From Deltaproteobacteria bacterium RBG_16_54_18 (GTDB lineage Bacteria; Desulfobacterota; B13-G15; RBG-16-54-18): a DNA stretch of 15,090 nucleotides. The notes beneath the pieces are model-generated. The model saw only the letters and a program-made list of their open reading frames with translations. It was not told the origin of the DNA and did no database searches. Shown here one piece after another: positions 14,096 through 15,090 of this stretch; within the stretch, counting starts at the first letter, position 1, and every line of letters starts with the position of its first letter. Made by a program: the position numbers and the translations under genes. The stretch is from assembly GCA_001797935.1 (NCBI GenBank), contig MGQT01000065.1:1-15090 (forward strand), read 5' to 3'.

Positions 14096-14491
14096 TTACA
14101 TCCAATCAATTTCAACAATTTTCTGCACTTTTTTAAACTCAGGATCTCCCGTCACCAGAGAAGCTTCTGCTTTGATGGCCGTTGCTGCGGCAAAACAATC
14201 AGCATAGGCGATGGAATATTCGGCTTTGATTCGCGCTGCTTGAAGTACATCCTGAAAATTATTGCTGACACTCTTAATAGAAAGACTTGGGAGTATTGTA
14301 TTGATAAAATATTCTGCCTTCTCTATCCCCCGTTCTTTGGCAAGGATATAGTAGGTCTCCCCAAGATTTATTTCGTTCATCAGCAGCAGCGTATCTTCTG
14401 CGGCAAGAAGGCCCTTTACCTTTTCAAAGGTGCCTTCCATCTTTAAATATGCCAGCAGGGCAAAGGAATCAAGCACCTTTTTCTTTTTCAC
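14096..14491 (-). CDS. vapC: VapC-type PIN-domain toxin
   Basis: 131 residues, a complete PIN ribonuclease domain. The acidic catalytic set is visible: D8 (VLDSFALLAYL), E45 (INLGETYYI), D98 (AYADCFAAATA) and D116 (TGDPEF). Toxins of this kind cleave tRNA or rRNA with Mg2+ or Mn2+. The GTG at 14491 lies nine bases after AGGAGG and overlaps the 3' end of the antitoxin gene by 23 bp, the usual coupled arrangement. The antitoxin-first order and AbrB-type partner are typical. The toxin appears intact. Confidence 0.9.
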   Translation of the reverse strand: MKKKKVLDSFALLAYLKMEGTFEKVKGLLAAEDTLLLMNEINLGETYYILAKERGIEKAEYFINTILPSLSIKSVSNNFQDVLQAARIKAEYSIAYADCFAAATAIKAEASLVTGDPEFKKVQKIVEIDWM

Positions 14492-14717
14492 GCCTGAGGC
14501 CCTCCTTCCGCTCTCTTATAAGCGCCTGTGTCAAGGAAGCGCCCTCTTTAAAGATGCCGCAAAAGTACTCCACTGGGTCTTCAGGTAAGGGACGGATCTC
14601 GATATGGTCATTGATGGCTTCAACGATTACTTTTGACCCCGGCTTTATACCGATCTGCTCCCTTTCCCGCTTGGGTATGACTACCTGCCCCTTTGCCGAT
14701 GTCATCGCAGTTGCCAT
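14469..14717 (-). CDS. vapB: AbrB/SpoVT-type antitoxin of the VapC pair
   Basis: 82 residues. The N-terminal swapped-hairpin DNA-binding domain is clear: TSAKGQVVIPKREREQIGIK and PGSKVIVEAINDHIEIRPL. The C-terminal part (VEYFCGIFKEGASLTQALIRERKEGLRREK) is the toxin-binding helix region. The ATG at 14717 is chosen because AAAGGAGG is seven bases upstream; the longer frame to 14747 would place the ribosome site within coding sequence. It is expected to repress its own promoter and neutralise VapC. Confidence 0.9.
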   Translation of the reverse strand: MATAMTSAKGQVVIPKREREQIGIKPGSKVIVEAINDHIEIRPLPEDPVEYFCGIFKEGASLTQALIRERKEGLRREKEKGA

Positions 14718-14735
14718 GGTAAAACCTCCTTTTGA

Positions 14736-14746
14736 TGGTTGAACCA
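14736..14746. promoter_or_regulatory. Candidate VapB operator
   Basis: An 11-bp inverted repeat TGGTT-G-AACCA lies just after the predicted vapBC transcription start and before the ribosome site, where autoregulation by the AbrB-type antitoxin would act. Short, so only suggestive. Confidence 0.4.
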
Positions 14747-14756
14747 ATCATTATCT

Positions 14757-14785
14757 AGTATAACTATTTATTGGCTGTTAGTCAA
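14757..14785 (-). promoter_or_regulatory. Sigma-70-type promoter of vapBC
   Basis: On the minus strand: -35 TTGACT (14785-14780), a 17-bp spacer and -10 TATACT (14762-14757), with a predicted start near 14750. Its -35 touches the start codon of the divergent partial gene at 14785. Confidence 0.8.
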
Positions 14786-15090
14786 TGATATTTTCTTATA
14801 CCCATCCCTCTCCTCAGCAGCGGGAAAGTATTGAGGCAGTATTTGAAGCGTTGGGGCGGACAGGCATGGAAGTCCCCAACTGTACGTATGCTCTAACCGT
14901 ACGCGGCAGTTCAACTGGTAATTATAACAGCTTAATTCACCAGGGGATTACGGTGGATGATGGTCTGATTGCGTTGTGCCCCGACGGAGACGATGTGGAT
15001 GGGGGTTTCGGTGAGTTCTTCTATGCGTTTGAGATAGCGCCGGGCAGCAGCCGGGAGTTGCGCTATCTCGTGGGCGCCGCTGATATCTTC
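14785..15090 (+). CDS. Unknown protein, N-terminal part (runs off the right edge)
   Basis: From the ATG at 14785 the frame is open for 102 codons to the end of the window. It begins MIFSYTHPSPQQRESIEAVF and contains EALGRTGMEVPNCTYALTV, RGSSTGNYNSLIHQGITVDD and an acidic GDDVDGGFGEFFYAFEIAP segment. The length without a stop and the amino-acid composition suggest a real gene, possibly a beta-rich soluble protein; no family is recognised. No ribosome site is visible, and an in-frame stop lies just before the ATG. It may be leaderless, start further in, or be a 5'-truncated gene brought beside vapBC. It is divergent from vapB, and the two share the promoter region. Confidence 0.5.
   Translation, partial: MIFSYTHPSPQQRESIEAVFEALGRTGMEVPNCTYALTVRGSSTGNYNSLIHQGITVDDGLIALCPDGDDVDGGFGEFFYAFEIAPGSSRELRYLVGAADIF

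Noticed and set aside
13750..14136. 128-aa frame overlapping the 88-aa gene
   Set aside because: Ser/His/Ile-rich composition and no motif; it is a +1 shadow of the neighbouring gene and its tail.
13287..14760. 10-bp direct repeat TTATCTAGTA at 13287-13296 and 14751-14760 as target-site duplication
   Set aside because: Short, A/T-rich, the second copy is part of a promoter region, and no transposase or terminal inverted repeats lie between.
1..15090. CRISPR arrays, tRNA or rRNA genes, insertion sequences
   Set aside because: No regularly spaced repeats, cloverleaf-like sequences, rRNA motifs or transposase genes were seen on either strand.

Overview
This window (roughly 50% GC, densely coded) looks like a chromosome segment of an anaerobic bacterium. 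A Desulfobacterota-type organism, or a relative such as Nitrospirota, seems most likely. The clues are a CxxCH-rich octahaem cytochrome, a corrinoid (MtrA-type) protein fused to a CO-dehydrogenase-type Fe-S domain, an FmdE-family protein, and a gene that only reads as one protein if an in-frame UGA is selenocysteine. The taxonomic placement is inference; no rRNA or tRNA gene is present.

Layout. (1) 1-1571 (+): the 3' part of an ArnT/PMT-type membrane glycosyltransferase, cut by the left edge. (2) 1644-10814 (-): one long co-directional arsenic-type locus. In transcription order it holds arsR, an ArsP-like permease, a small thioredoxin-fold protein, an FmdE-family protein, a terminator-like hairpin, a TauE/SafE permease, a 74-aa protein, a possible 40-aa ORF, the MtrA/Fe-S fusion, the Acr3 arsenite exporter, a lipoprotein with SurA-like and thioredoxin domains, CcdA, a UshA-like selenoprotein, a membrane rhodanese and a MauE/DoxX protein. 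A near-consensus sigma-70 promoter with an overlapping ArsR-type palindrome precedes arsR. (3) 10992-13172 (-): a 726-aa membrane protein with one N-terminal CxxCH, membrane helices, a cytochrome-b5-like domain and an eight-haem HAO-like domain. (4) 13333-15090: accessory DNA with a gutted DUF4258-type toxin and its orphan antitoxin, an unknown 88-aa gene, a complete AbrB/VapC toxin-antitoxin pair with a clear promoter, and the start of an unknown gene running off the right edge.

How the genes may work together. ArsR, Acr3 and the ArsP-like permease point to arsenic (possibly also organoarsenical) sensing and export. The downstream block CcdA, lipoprotein thioredoxin, CxxU selenoprotein, rhodanese and MauE looks like a periplasmic thiol/selenol electron relay. 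The MtrA/Fe-S fusion and FmdE suggest one-carbon or corrinoid chemistry tied to the same regulon, which would fit methylated arsenic but is not proven.

The main discovery is the selenoprotein. The reading frame from 3787 to 2618 is broken only by a TGA at 3601-3599, inside a Cys-Pro-Thr-UGA motif. An 8-bp stem with a GGUCUG apical loop begins 10 nt after the UGA, with the loop 18 nt after it, as expected of a bacterial SECIS. The usual metal ligands of the UshA phosphatase fold are mostly replaced, suggesting a redox rather than hydrolytic role.
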